Part shown: in pieces, positions 51,949 through 60,188 of the stretch
How positions within the stretch are numbered: the stretch's first letter is position 1
How the letters are laid out: each line of letters starts with the position of its first letter
Origin: an uncultured Atopobiaceae bacterium
GTDB lineage: Bacteria; Actinomycetota; Coriobacteriia; Coriobacteriales; Atopobiaceae
Direction: 5' to 3'
Assembly (NCBI GenBank): GCA_947625405.1
Contig: CANQOF010000003.1
Coordinates: 1 to 64,000, forward strand
Length of the DNA: 64,000 nt
Notes under the pieces: model-generated
The model's database searches: none
The model's input: only the letters and a program-made list of their open reading frames with translations
Told to the model about the DNA's origin: nothing
Program-made: the position numbers and the translations under genes

Positions 51949-51991
51949 TCCCCGCAGTGATTTACAACCCAAAGGCGATGCGAAGCGAGCC

Positions 51992-52729
51992 CTACAACGG
52001 TCTCTTTATCGCCATTCCAGCCCTACGAGGAAGCCTCATAGACGTCTCCCCAATCTTTTGAAAGATAATCACATCACGCTGTCCGGCGTTACGGGGAAGT
52101 TCGAAAGTTTCACGTGAAACAGTCACGAAGCCAAGAAGTTCGGCAACTTTATTCCCATGGGAAAGCTCATCGCTACCGAGTATGCCCTTACCTGCGATAA
52201 GTCGTCCACCAGGTGCGAGGAGGGGTTGCGCGTATTCGAGGAGGACGCCAAGAGGCGCAAGCGCCCGCGCAGTGATTGTCGAATATTCATCGCGATGCTC
52301 CCGTGCGTAATCTTCAACCCGTTCCGCACGGCACGCGACATCAGAGAGCCCGAGTTCCCCACAGAATTTCTCACACGCGGCCATCTTCTTAACGCGAGAA
52401 TCAAGGAGGACGCCAGAACAGGGATCCATGATCTCAAGCACGATGCCGGGATACCCAGCGCCAGTCCCCATATCAAGATAAGGGCCTTCTTGGGCCCGAT
52501 AGGCGTCGAGGAAGAGGAGTGAATCCACGATGTGCTTGGTGATCGCCTTGAGGGGATCGTTGATCGAGGTGAGGTTCAGATGTTCGTTTTCCTGGAGCAC
52601 GAGCCAGAGGTGAGTGAGCAGGCGCACGCATTGAAGGGCATCAAGCGCAACCCCCATAGACCATGCCTCGGCGCGAAGCGCATCGCCATAACGAGCCACA
52701 AAGTCGTATTTCCCGAGAAGCCCGTTCAT
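51992..52729 (-). CDS. rsmG: 16S rRNA m7G527 methyltransferase RsmG
   Basis: SAM-dependent methyltransferase (GidB), 245 aa, modifying G527 of 16S rRNA. The SAM site YLDMGTGAGYPGIVLEIM is at about residues 85-102; before it, LNLTSINDPLKAITKHIVDS is typical of the family; later VEDYAREHRDEYSTITARAL and GGRLIAGKG. The peptide VSRETFELP near the C-terminus is encoded across a parS copy, as in many bacteria. It follows jag on the minus strand with a 61-bp gap. Confidence 0.96.
   Translation of the reverse strand: MNGLLGKYDFVARYGDALRAEAWSMGVALDALQCVRLLTHLWLVLQENEHLNLTSINDPLKAITKHIVDSLLFLDAYRAQEGPYLDMGTGAGYPGIVLEIMDPCSGVLLDSRVKKMAACEKFCGELGLSDVACRAERVEDYAREHRDEYSTITARALAPLGVLLEYAQPLLAPGGRLIAGKGILGSDELSHGNKVAELLGFVTVSRETFELPRNAGQRDVIIFQKIGETSMRLPRRAGMAIKRPL
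52106..52121. promoter_or_regulatory. Second parS site, inside rsmG
   Basis: AGTTTCACGTGAAACA: one mismatch (first base) from the consensus, with the 14-bp core perfect. It lies 1.86 kb from the site beside parA. Confidence 0.93.
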
Positions 52730-52790
52730 GCGTCACAAAGAAGTCGAGTGACAAGACTCCATGGCACGAGAGTATTTGGCAGAGAGGTCA

Positions 52791-53348
52791 CTACTCCTCG
52801 TCGAGGGGCGCGGCCTCGTAGACCTCAGCGACGACCACATAGCGATTGGGATCTTCGCCCTCGGAGTAGGTGGTGACGCCAGTGTCCTCGCGAAGCGCGA
52901 TGTGCGCGATGCGACGTTCATAAGGATTCATCACCGGAAGGCGCACGCTGCCGCCATTGCGATGGACCTTGGAAGCCGCGCGGTGGGCGAGCGAGATGAT
53001 CCGCGCCTTGCGACGCTCGCGATAAGACTCGATGTCGACGGAGACGGGATAGTAAAAGCCGAGCGTGCGAGTGGCGACGGACGTCACGAGGAGCTGGAGC
53101 GATTCGAGCACGCGACCGTGGCGACCAATGAGCACCGCGAGATCGCCGTCGGTGACGTTCAGGATGAGGTCGCCGTCTTCGCCCTCATACTCGTCAATCG
53201 AACATGTGTTCTCCCCGAAGCAGCGCAGAAGCGAGCGAAGGAAGTCCACCGACACGTCGGCGATGGCGTCGAGATCGCTCTCTGAGAGCTCATTGGCCTC
53301 GAGACGCTCGCGAATGGCTTCGTAATCTGGCTGTGAACCGTCTGCCAT
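52791..53348 (-). CDS. jag: RNA-binding protein Jag (KhpB)
   Basis: KH-R3H RNA-binding protein, 185 aa. The KH domain has the GxxG loop LIGRHGRVLESLQLLVTSVA at about residues 73-92. The R3H domain follows: YRERRKARIISLAHRAASKV and MNPYERRIAHIAL (about 108-150), with the Arg-x3-His core. The N-terminal Jag_N domain of some relatives is absent; an acidic linker (DEYEGEDGDLIL) replaces it. It is 2 bp from yidC and forms the yidC-jag-rsmG run. Homologues bind RNA and affect cell division and elongation. Confidence 0.94.
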   Translation of the reverse strand: MADGSQPDYEAIRERLEANELSESDLDAIADVSVDFLRSLLRCFGENTCSIDEYEGEDGDLILNVTDGDLAVLIGRHGRVLESLQLLVTSVATRTLGFYYPVSVDIESYRERRKARIISLAHRAASKVHRNGGSVRLPVMNPYERRIAHIALREDTGVTTYSEGEDPNRYVVVAEVYEAAPLDEE

Positions 53349-53350
53349 GG

Positions 53351-54112
53351 TTAGCCCTTCTTATGCTGACGCTTCTTGCGCACGCGGCGCTCCACGTTCA
53401 CCTTCACGGCCATTGGCTGCATCTTGGCCTCTTGCTCGGCTTTTGCCTCCTCGGTCACGCGGTTCGTGATGAAGATCTGCTGCGCCACCTGCCAGAGCGC
53501 GGAGGTGTCGTAGTAGAGGAGCACGCCGGCGGGCACGCCCCAACCGAACCAGAGCATCATGCCGCCCATCACCACGCCCATCACGAGCGACGTCGTCTTC
53601 TGCGGCCCCTCCATCTTCCTCTGCTGCATGATCATCGGCACGAAGGTGAGCACGCCGAAGAGCACGTCGAGGAGGATGAACACCCAGCTATCAAGCCATC
53701 CGACGGTGGAGATGGAGCCGGAGACGGATTGCGAGAGCGAATCGAGGATGCCGAAGAAGTGCGCCGTCTCGGGGATGCGGTCGCGAAGGACCGTGAAGAG
53801 GGCGAAGAAGATCGGCATTTGGAGGATGAGCGGGAGGCAGCCGCCAAGCGGGTTCGTCTTGGTCTCGAGATAGATGTTGCGCATCTCCTCCTGCTGGCGC
53901 TGCGGATCGTCCGCGTAGAGCTCCTGTATTTGCTGGATGCGCGGCTGCATCGCCTGCATTTGGGCGTTGGAGCGCAGCGACTTCACCGTGAGGGGCATGA
54001 GCAGCAAGCGCACGATCACGGTGAGCAGGATGACCGCGAGGCCCCAGTCACCGCAAAAATCGGCGAGGACCTGCAGCACCCAGGCAAGAAAGTCTATAAA
54101 CCAATCCCACAT
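53351..54112 (-). CDS. yidC: Membrane protein insertase YidC
   Basis: YidC/Oxa1-type insertase, 253 aa, the short Gram-positive form. It helps proteins enter the membrane, with or without SecYEG. Five membrane segments are visible, starting WGLAVILLTVIVRLLLMPLT, which carries the functional hydrophilic-groove Arg, and including LGGCLPLILQMPIFFALFTV and TSLVMGVVMGGMMLWFGWGV. The tail is basic (RRVRKKRQHKKG), as in ribosome-contacting forms. There is no signal-peptide lipobox at the N-terminus. Confidence 0.96.
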   Translation of the reverse strand: MWDWFIDFLAWVLQVLADFCGDWGLAVILLTVIVRLLLMPLTVKSLRSNAQMQAMQPRIQQIQELYADDPQRQQEEMRNIYLETKTNPLGGCLPLILQMPIFFALFTVLRDRIPETAHFFGILDSLSQSVSGSISTVGWLDSWVFILLDVLFGVLTFVPMIMQQRKMEGPQKTTSLVMGVVMGGMMLWFGWGVPAGVLLYYDTSALWQVAQQIFITNRVTEEAKAEQEAKMQPMAVKVNVERRVRKKRQHKKG

Positions 54113-54133
54113 AGCGCCTCCGCGGGCTCCCCT

Positions 54134-54388
54134 TTAGGGAACCGGGTCGTAGCCTCCCTCATGGAAGGGATGGCAGCGGCAAATTCTCTTCACGGCGAGC
54201 CAGGTGCCCTTGAACGCGCCGTATTTCCTGATGGCCTGCACGGCGTACTCCGAGCAGGTGGGGGTGTAGATGCAGCAAGCAGGGTGAAGCGGCGAGAGAT
54301 AGCGCTGGTAGAAGTGGATGAGCGCCGTGAAGCCACGGGAGACGAGCCCTTGGGGCCTTTCAGAAACCTCGCTCGCTGCGGCGCTCAT
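54134..54388 (-). CDS. yidD: Membrane protein insertion efficiency factor YidD
   Basis: Small membrane-associated protein, 84 aa, between rnpA and yidC. Family core: [20 protein letters not shown] then [19 protein letters not shown] and [13 protein letters not shown], with the conserved cysteines. ATG at 54388 overlaps the rnpA stop (ATGA); AAGG is nine bases upstream. Confidence 0.96.
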   Translation of the reverse strand: MSAAASEVSERPQGLVSRGFTALIHFYQRYLSPLHPACCIYTPTCSEYAVQAIRKYGAFKGTWLAVKRICRCHPFHEGGYDPVP

Positions 54389-54726
54389 TTGCAATCGCCT
54401 TTTCGCGCCGCGTCTTCGGCGCGCCGCATGGAAAGGCGCAGCGACTTCACCACGTCGTCATGCTTCGCGCTCTTGGTGTGCGGCGTGGCCATGAGCACCA
54501 CATCCTTGCCGCGCTCGGGGAACCCCGCCTCGGCGGCACAGGCCCTGAGCACGCGTTTCGAGCGATTACGCGCCACGGCGTTGCCGATGCGCTTGGGTGC
54601 CACGAACGCGACGCGACCCTCCGCTTCGCGCGAGGGGGCCCACACGACGCGGCTCAAGTGCGAGCCACCGCGGAACCCCTCATGGAAGATGCGGTCGAAA
54701 TCCTGCTTGTTTTTGACGATCCGCAC
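54385..54726 (-). CDS. rnpA: Ribonuclease P protein component
   Basis: Protein subunit of RNase P, 113 aa, which helps the RNA subunit remove tRNA leaders. [20 protein letters not shown] opens the fold; the RNR signature is [18 protein letters not shown]; then [18 protein letters not shown] at 54726 gives the normal family start; any longer frame overlaps rpmH. The gene order rpmH-rnpA-yidD-yidC is the standard origin-side order. Confidence 0.94.
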   Translation of the reverse strand: MRIVKNKQDFDRIFHEGFRGGSHLSRVVWAPSREAEGRVAFVAPKRIGNAVARNRSKRVLRACAAEAGFPERGKDVVLMATPHTKSAKHDDVVKSLRLSMRRAEDAARKGDCK

Positions 54727-54733
54727 GGCCGAG

Positions 54734-54868
54734 CTAGACAGTGAGACGCTTGCGTCCCTTAGCGCGACGGCGGGCGAGCACGAGGCGTCCGCCCTTCGTG
54801 GCCATGCGAGCCCTAAAGCCGTGCGTCTTGGCACGCTTGCGCTTGTTGGGCTGGTACGTGCGCTTCAT
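54734..54868 (-). CDS. rpmH: 50S ribosomal protein L34
   Basis: 44-aa basic ribosomal protein, full family length: [20 protein letters not shown], then [20 protein letters not shown] and LTV. ATG at 54868 with GGAGG upstream (CTCGGAGGCTCTC). It begins the leftward operon and lies 7 bp before rnpA. Its promoter must lie in 54869-55081, shared with the divergent ATPase gene. Confidence 0.98.
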   Translation of the reverse strand: MKRTYQPNKRKRAKTHGFRARMATKGGRLVLARRRAKGRKRLTV

Positions 54869-55035
54869 GAGAGCCTCCGAGGATGCGTGTCTTCCAGGTT
54901 TATCAGTCGAGAGGATGATCGAGACTGAGTTACTTACTATAGCGACTCTCTCGCCATTTTCATCTTTTATCGCAGTACCTCCGCAAGTGCGCGCTAAGAT
55001 GGGCTTCCATTTCCCTGCGTGAAAGTTTCTGCACG

Positions 55036-55055
55036 TTTTCGACATTTGTCGAAAC
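55036..55055. promoter_or_regulatory. TTTTCGACA palindrome between rpmH and the ATPase gene
   Basis: TTTTCGACA (55036-55044), TT, TGTCGAAAC (55047-55055): two face-to-face copies of the 9-mer that also recurs in the dnaA-dnaN gap. Candidate DnaA-type sites or an operator controlling the divergent rpmH and ATPase genes. Confidence 0.5.
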
Positions 55056-55081
55056 ATTTCATGGAAGGAGGGGAGCGAGGG

Positions 55082-55948
55082 ATGGGTGAGGACTTCTATC
55101 CATGGGTGAACGAGCCTTCTGCCCCGCGCCTCTCCGGTCAAAACAATGCACATCACGTGCAAGAAATGTCTGAAACTTTCAACTTCCTCCGTGATGACGC
55201 CGCGCCGCAGGAGGCGAGGATCGCGGTGCTCGACGCCGTGGACGTCGCGCCGAGGATCGTCATCGTGGCGCCGCAACCCATCCGCTCCTATGTGGACGAG
55301 CTCACGCAGACCACCTACCACCTCGCGAAAGAGCAGGGCGGCGCCATTCCCTTCATGGTCATCCGCGAAGTTGTGGAAAACCTCATCCACGCCTATTTCA
55401 CCGACCCCGTGGTGACGATCTTCCCAGGCGGAGACACGATCCGCTTCGCCGATCGCGGCCCGGGCATCCCCGCAAAGGAGCAAGCGCTCGAGTTCGGCAC
55501 CACCACCGCGAGCGAGGCGATGAAGCGCTACATCCGCGGCGTGGGGTTCGGGCTTCCCTACGTGCGCAACTTCATGGACGAGCACGGCGGCACGCTCTCG
55601 GTGGAGGACAACCTGAGCGGCGGCACCATCGTCACGCTCAGCCTTGGGGTGGCGCGAACGGAAGGGGCGCGCGCCGAAGCGCGCGATGGATCCCCTCGAA
55701 CGGGCGAACCCACGCTCGCCGAATCGCTTCCCGATCTCTCCCAAAACGAGCGCGACATCGTGTGCTACCTCGCCAAACACCATGATGTGGGGCCGAAGGA
55801 GCTCATGGCGGCCTATGGAAGCTCCGCCCCCACGTGGTCTCGGCGTCTCTCCTCGCTCGAGCGTAAGGGAATTGTGGAGAAGGTCGGCCAAAAACGCAGG
55901 CTCACGCCGCTTGGTTCGAAGGTTTGCCGCCTCGTAGCCGCGCGATAG
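55082..55948 (+). CDS. GHKL ATPase fused to winged helix, upstream of dnaA
   Basis: A 288-aa protein of unknown role. Residues 75-185 form a histidine-kinase-like ATPase module: N-box [14 protein letters not shown]1 FADRGPGIP, and G2-like [19 protein letters not shown]. There is no receiver, H-box or membrane segment. Residues 215-285 form a MarR/LysR-like winged helix ([20 protein letters not shown], then [20 protein letters not shown]). ATG at 55082 lies behind AAGGAGG; a GTG at 55019 is possible. It sits directly before dnaA on the same strand, behind a TTTTCGACA palindrome. Likely a nucleotide-responsive DNA-binding regulator of the origin region (inference). Confidence 0.8.
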   Translation: MGEDFYPWVNEPSAPRLSGQNNAHHVQEMSETFNFLRDDAAPQEARIAVLDAVDVAPRIVIVAPQPIRSYVDELTQTTYHLAKEQGGAIPFMVIREVVENLIHAYFTDPVVTIFPGGDTIRFADRGPGIPAKEQALEFGTTTASEAMKRYIRGVGFGLPYVRNFMDEHGGTLSVEDNLSGGTIVTLSLGVARTEGARAEARDGSPRTGEPTLAESLPDLSQNERDIVCYLAKHHDVGPKELMAAYGSSAPTWSRRLSSLERKGIVEKVGQKRRLTPLGSKVCRLVAAR

Positions 55949-56094
55949 TGAGCTTCTCGCAAAGGCGTGCCAGCCCCCGGCTAGCTCGACTCGCCAAAAC
56001 CTCGAAATGGGGGCGCTCGAGCGACTTTTGAACCCATATACTTAGCTTCCCGCTCGGCGCCTCGCGCCCGCTCGACCACCTGCGCGCAAGAAGA

Positions 56095-57681
56095 ATGACC
56101 ATGGACCAAGACGCCTTCATCCTCTGGGACGACACCCGCCGCCTCATCGCCCGCGAGCCCTCCTCGGGCAGGCGCGTGGCCATGCTCGGTGCGTGTACGC
56201 CGGTCTCCCTCGAGGACGACGTGCTCACCGTGAAGACGACCTCGGCCTATGCGAAGCGCAGCCTCGACGCGGAAATCGACATCATCGAGGGAGCGCTCTC
56301 CGAGGCGGCGTTCGGCCCGATGAAACTCGTGATTGAAATCGATCGCGACGAGCTGCGCCCCATCTTCCCCACGCTCATCACCGAAGGCGTGGCGCAAGAC
56401 GCGGAGTGGTTCGACGGCACGGGCACCACGCCTCCATTCACCGTGGTGGGGGAGCGAGAGCCCGCGACGGTGATTCCCTTCGAAGCCTCAAAGACCTCCA
56501 TCTCGGAGGATGAGTTTCGCGCCCAGCTCGGCGAGGACGCGCGCGAGAGCGCGAAGCATCAGGAGCAGAGAGTCCAGGAACCCTCCGACAAGTCCCGCCA
56601 AAACCACCTCACGAGCGAGGTGAGCGACCAAGACCTCAAGCTCACCTTCGAGAACTTCGTCGAGGGCGCGGAGAACCGCATCGCCCTCATCGCGGCGAAG
56701 CAAGTGGCCAACGGCAACAACTCGCAGTACAACCCGCTTTTCATCTACGGCGAATCCGGGCTCGGCAAGACGCACCTGCTCATGTCCATCAAGAACTACA
56801 TCGCGAAGAACGACCCCTCGCGCACCTGCGCCTACATCACGGCCACGGACTTCATCAACGACTATACGAAGGCCATGATGGGCGATCGCAGCATCATCGA
56901 GGAGTTCACGAACGATTACCGCGACGTCGACGTGCTCATCATCGACGACATCCAACACCTGAAGAACGCCACGAACACGGTGCAATTCTTCTTCGAGACC
57001 TTCAACTACCTCGTCTCGAACGGAAAGCAGATCGTCCTCGCCGCGGACGAGCCGCCGGCGATGCTCGGCATGAGCGAACGTATCACGAGCCGCATGGGGT
57101 CGGGCTACGAAACCCCCATCAAGGCCCCCGAGCTCGAGCTCAAGCGAAACCTCATCGCCACGTTCTACCAGCGCTATAAGGAGGAGGCGCTGCCCGGCTA
57201 CGAGGGCACCATCCCCACTCCCGTGCTCGACGTGATGGCGGCCTCGGCGGGCGACAACATCCGCCTCATCAAATCCTACGTGCAGAATTGCCTCTTCCTC
57301 GCCACCGCCGTGGAGAAGGTGGGCGCCACCATCACCGACGAGGACGTGCGCGCGAAGGCGCGGGAGAAATGGCCCCACGGGCAGCGTCGCGTGACGGTGG
57401 AGGAGATCCAGCACAACGTGGAGCAGGTGATGAACGTGTCGCACGCCGACCTCATCGGCACGAAGCGCACGCGCGAGATCGCCCAGGCGCGCCACGTGGC
57501 GATCTGGCTTTGCCACCAACTCACCGACCTCACCTACGCGGAGATCGGCGCGCGCTTCGGCGGCCGCTCGCACACGACGGTGATGCATTCGTTCGACTAC
57601 GTGAACAAGCTGCTCTCCGACCGCACCGATCGCGCGCTCATCGACACCATCCAGAATCTCCATCGAAAGCTCGAGATGTGA
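56095..57681 (+). CDS. dnaA: Chromosomal replication initiator DnaA
   Basis: AAA+ initiator, 528 aa, which binds DnaA boxes and opens oriC. Domain III: Walker A FIYGESGLGKTHLL (about residue 220), Walker B VLIIDDIQHL, box VII/sensor region SERITSRMGSGYE with the arginine finger. Domain II is an acidic linker. Domain IV: TREIAQARHVAIWLCHQLTD, then IGARFGGRSHTTVMHSFDYV. The recognition helix has GGRSHTTV in place of the near-universal GGRDHTTV: the Asp that contacts box bases in E. coli is Ser. ATG at 56095 or 56101. It is followed by a 251-bp gap with CGAC-type repeats, then dnaN. Confidence 0.97.
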   Translation: MTMDQDAFILWDDTRRLIAREPSSGRRVAMLGACTPVSLEDDVLTVKTTSAYAKRSLDAEIDIIEGALSEAAFGPMKLVIEIDRDELRPIFPTLITEGVAQDAEWFDGTGTTPPFTVVGEREPATVIPFEASKTSISEDEFRAQLGEDARESAKHQEQRVQEPSDKSRQNHLTSEVSDQDLKLTFENFVEGAENRIALIAAKQVANGNNSQYNPLFIYGESGLGKTHLLMSIKNYIAKNDPSRTCAYITATDFINDYTKAMMGDRSIIEEFTNDYRDVDVLIIDDIQHLKNATNTVQFFFETFNYLVSNGKQIVLAADEPPAMLGMSERITSRMGSGYETPIKAPELELKRNLIATFYQRYKEEALPGYEGTIPTPVLDVMAASAGDNIRLIKSYVQNCLFLATAVEKVGATITDEDVRAKAREKWPHGQRRVTVEEIQHNVEQVMNVSHADLIGTKRTREIAQARHVAIWLCHQLTDLTYAEIGARFGGRSHTTVMHSFDYVNKLLSDRTDRALIDTIQNLHRKLEM

Positions 57682-57932
57682 GAGCGCGCGTCCATAAGCG
57701 GGTCGAAGACTGGTCGAAGTCTGTCGAAAAGTGGCCCTTGCGGGTCGAAAACCGGTCACGCATCGCACACACGGTCGATAAGCTGCGTAGTTATGAAGAC
57801 GAACGTACATTCGGATCGGCGTCTCGACGCTCACGCGACGCGCATTTTCGACTTTTCTACTTGCCTTACCACCACGACCACCCAATGAATCTCCTACAGT
57901 TGGGGTAAGTGAGCTCGATCGAAGGGGCGACC
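57682..57932. other. Probable oriC: dnaA-dnaN intergenic region with TTTTCGAC-type boxes
   Basis: 251 bp. 9-mers of the type TT(T/A)TCGAC(A/C/T) occur at 57722-57730, 57743-57751 and 57773-57781 (minus orientation; the last is TTATCGACC) and at 57845-57853 (plus). Two shorter GGTCGAAG copies lie at 57701 and 57712. Canonical TTATCCACA is absent. An AT-richer stretch at 57841-57900 could be the unwinding element. Position between dnaA and dnaN and strand switch of genes around dnaA support an origin here. Confidence 0.6.
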
Positions 57933-59033
57933 ATGAAATTCATCGTGAACCAGCAGAGCCTTTCCAGGGCCTTGGGCGTCGTCGGCAAGGGCCTCGCCTC
58001 CACGGCGGGCTCCGCCATCCTCTCTGGCATCCTCATTCGCGCCAAGGAGGGCACGATCGAGCTCCAGACCACGAACCAGACCATCCACATCCGCGACCGC
58101 ATCGCCGCGATGGTGGAGGAAGAAGGCGCGGTCGTGGTGGCCGGCAAGACCTTCACGAACGTGGTGAAGTCGCTTCCCGACGCGGCCGTGACGATCGAGA
58201 CCGACGGCACGCGGGTCTCCATCTCCTGCGAGCGTTCGCACTTCAAGCTGAACACCCTCGCCGCGGACGACTTCCCGGAGTTCCCGACATTTGCCCTCGA
58301 GCGCTCGGTGGAGCTTCCGGCCGAGGTGCTCTCCGTGATGGAGCAGCGCGTCTCGCGCGCCGTCTCGCGCGATTCGTCGCGCCCGATCCTCACGGGCATC
58401 CTGCTCACGCTCTCCGAGGGCGCCCTTCGCATGGTGGCGACCGACACCTTCCGCATGGCCGTATGCGACACAAAGGTGGAGGGCGCGGATCTCGAGCACT
58501 TCGAGATGATCGTGCCGTCCGGCGCCTTCCACGACGTGCTTTCCTTCGCGAGCGGCGAGGGGACGGTGCTCGTGGGGGTCACGCAGAACCAGGTGGTCTT
58601 CGAGACGGGCGACGTCACGTACGTGTCGCGGCGCATCGAGGGCACGTTCCCGAACTACAAGGCGATCCTCCCCGAGAGCTCGAGCACGCAGATCTCCTGC
58701 AAGGTCGACGCGCTCGACCAGGTGCTCCATCGCATGACGACCATCGCCTCGTCGCACCCCTCCGTGACGATCGACGTGGACGCGGACGGCCAGCTCATGA
58801 CCATCTCCGCGAAGAGCCCGGACGCCGGCGAGGCCACCGAGACGCTCTCCGCGAAGATCACCGGCGAGAACGTGACGATCATCCTCAACTATCGCTACGT
58901 GTTCGACTGCCTCGGCGCGCTGAAGGATGTGGAGGACGTGGCGATCGAGCTTCGGAGCTCGCGCGAGCCGGCGCTCTTCAAGGCGCTCGGCAAGGTGTCC
59001 TACCTCTACCTCCTCATGCCGCTTCGCGATTAA
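57933..59033 (+). CDS. dnaN: DNA polymerase III beta subunit (sliding clamp)
   Basis: Ring clamp that tethers DNA polymerase III, 366 aa. It has three similar domains; visible family segments are MKFIVNQQSLSRALGVVGKG, SRDSSRPILTGILLTLSEGA, LRMVATDTFRMAVCDTKVEG and the C-terminal FKALGKVSYLYLLMPLRD, with the LMPLR end that forms the protein-binding pocket. ATG at 57933 has AAGGGG six bases upstream. It starts the rightward dnaN-recF-dciA-gyrBA run. Confidence 0.98.
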   Translation: MKFIVNQQSLSRALGVVGKGLASTAGSAILSGILIRAKEGTIELQTTNQTIHIRDRIAAMVEEEGAVVVAGKTFTNVVKSLPDAAVTIETDGTRVSISCERSHFKLNTLAADDFPEFPTFALERSVELPAEVLSVMEQRVSRAVSRDSSRPILTGILLTLSEGALRMVATDTFRMAVCDTKVEGADLEHFEMIVPSGAFHDVLSFASGEGTVLVGVTQNQVVFETGDVTYVSRRIEGTFPNYKAILPESSSTQISCKVDALDQVLHRMTTIASSHPSVTIDVDADGQLMTISAKSPDAGEATETLSAKITGENVTIILNYRYVFDCLGALKDVEDVAIELRSSREPALFKALGKVSYLYLLMPLRD

Positions 59034-59063
59034 GCGCGAGGAAGAAGGGGAGGAAGGGCCGCC

Positions 59064-60188
59064 GTGGCGCTCAAAGTGGCGAGTCTCGCCGCGCGCAACT
59101 GGCGAAACCTCGAGGATCTCCATCTCTCGCTCGACCCCTCGCTCACGCTCCTCGTGGGGCCGAACGCCTCGGGAAAGACGAACACGATCGAGGCGCTCAC
59201 GCTGCTCACGCGCGCGAGCTCGCCTCGGCACGCGAAGGCGGCCGAGCTCGTGCGCGACGGGGCGGAGAGCGCGTGGGCCTCGGCGCGCCTCGAGGGAGAC
59301 GGGCGCGTGGTCGACCTCTCCATGGCGGTGAAAGACGGTCGGAGCACCTTCTCGAGGAACGGGAAGCCGACCACGCCGAGTGCCATCCAGGGAACGCTCC
59401 TCTCGGTGCTCTTCACGCCCGACGATCTCCTGCTCGTGAAGGGGCCGGCGGCAAACCGGCGAAACGAGCTCGATGACTTCGGCGCGCAAGCCTCAAGCGG
59501 CTTCTCGAAGGTGGCGCGCACCTACCAGCGTTCGGTGGCGCAGCGAAACCGCCTCCTCAAGGAGGAGGACGTGAACCTCTCCATCCTCGACGCCTGGGAT
59601 GAATCGCTCGCGCTCGGCGGCGCCACGCTCACCCGCCATCGGCTCTCGCTCTTCTTTGCGATGAAGCCCTACTGGGAGGAGGCGTATCGCACGATCGCCT
59701 CGGGCGAGGAACTCAGAGTTTCCTATGAATCGACGATCGCTCCCGGCGCCGGGGTGGCAGGCGGGCGTGGGGGGGCGCTCCCGGAGAGCATCTCGCGCGA
59801 GGAGCTCGTGGAGCTCATGGCGGCCGCGCTCGCCGCGCATCGCGATGAGGACCTTCGCCGCCGCCAGACCACCGTGGGGCCGCATCGCGACGACGTGAAG
59901 ATTGAGGTGGGAGGCCGCGACGCACGCGCCTTCGCGAGCCAGGGCCAGCAACGCTCGATCGTCCTCGCCTGGAAGATCGCGCAGGTGCGCTTTGCGGAGG
60001 CCTCGCTCGACGAGCGTCCGATCCTCCTTTTAGACGATGTGATGAGCGAGCTCGACGAGACGCGGCGAAAGAGCCTCTCGGAGCTCGCCGATGGGGGCGT
60101 CCAGACGGTGATCACCACGACCCACCTCGGCTATTTCGACGATGCCATCCTCTCGCGCGGGAAGGTGGTGAGGTATGGCCATGAGTGA
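59064..60188 (+). CDS. recF: DNA replication and repair protein RecF
   Basis: SMC-like ATPase of recombinational repair, 374 aa. Walker A VGPNASGKTNTIEALTLL at about residues 31-48; ABC signature FASQGQQRSIVLAWKIAQ (where relatives have SxGQQR) at about 291; Walker B PILLLDDVMSELD at about 317. GTG start with GGAAGGG six bases upstream. 30 bp after dnaN; its 3' end overlaps the dciA-like gene by 14 bp. Confidence 0.96.
   Translation: MALKVASLAARNWRNLEDLHLSLDPSLTLLVGPNASGKTNTIEALTLLTRASSPRHAKAAELVRDGAESAWASARLEGDGRVVDLSMAVKDGRSTFSRNGKPTTPSAIQGTLLSVLFTPDDLLLVKGPAANRRNELDDFGAQASSGFSKVARTYQRSVAQRNRLLKEEDVNLSILDAWDESLALGGATLTRHRLSLFFAMKPYWEEAYRTIASGEELRVSYESTIAPGAGVAGGRGGALPESISREELVELMAAALAAHRDEDLRRRQTTVGPHRDDVKIEVGGRDARAFASQGQQRSIVLAWKIAQVRFAEASLDERPILLLDDVMSELDETRRKSLSELADGGVQTVITTTHLGYFDDAILSRGKVVRYGHE

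Larger units (their letters stand above)
50185..51991. other. 1.8-kb non-coding, palindrome-rich region between parA and rsmG
   Basis: No credible protein gene. From left to right: perfect parS (50234-50249); a 199-bp nested inverted repeat (50274-50472); an 11-bp-arm hairpin around two GAATTC (50546-50571); four tandem 146-160-bp repeats (50861-51486); a second GAATTC hairpin (51569-51594); GCAAAGAAATCG/CGATTTCTTTGC inverted copies (about 51667 and 51752); and an 18-bp-arm inverted repeat (51849-51866 and 51931-51948). It is less GC-rich than the rest of the window. Probably a partition or origin-associated structural region. Confidence 0.7.

Noticed and set aside
51634-51972. A 112-codon minus-strand frame beside rsmG
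   Set aside because: It spans inverted repeats on both sides, has no ribosome site and ambiguous composition; treated as non-coding.
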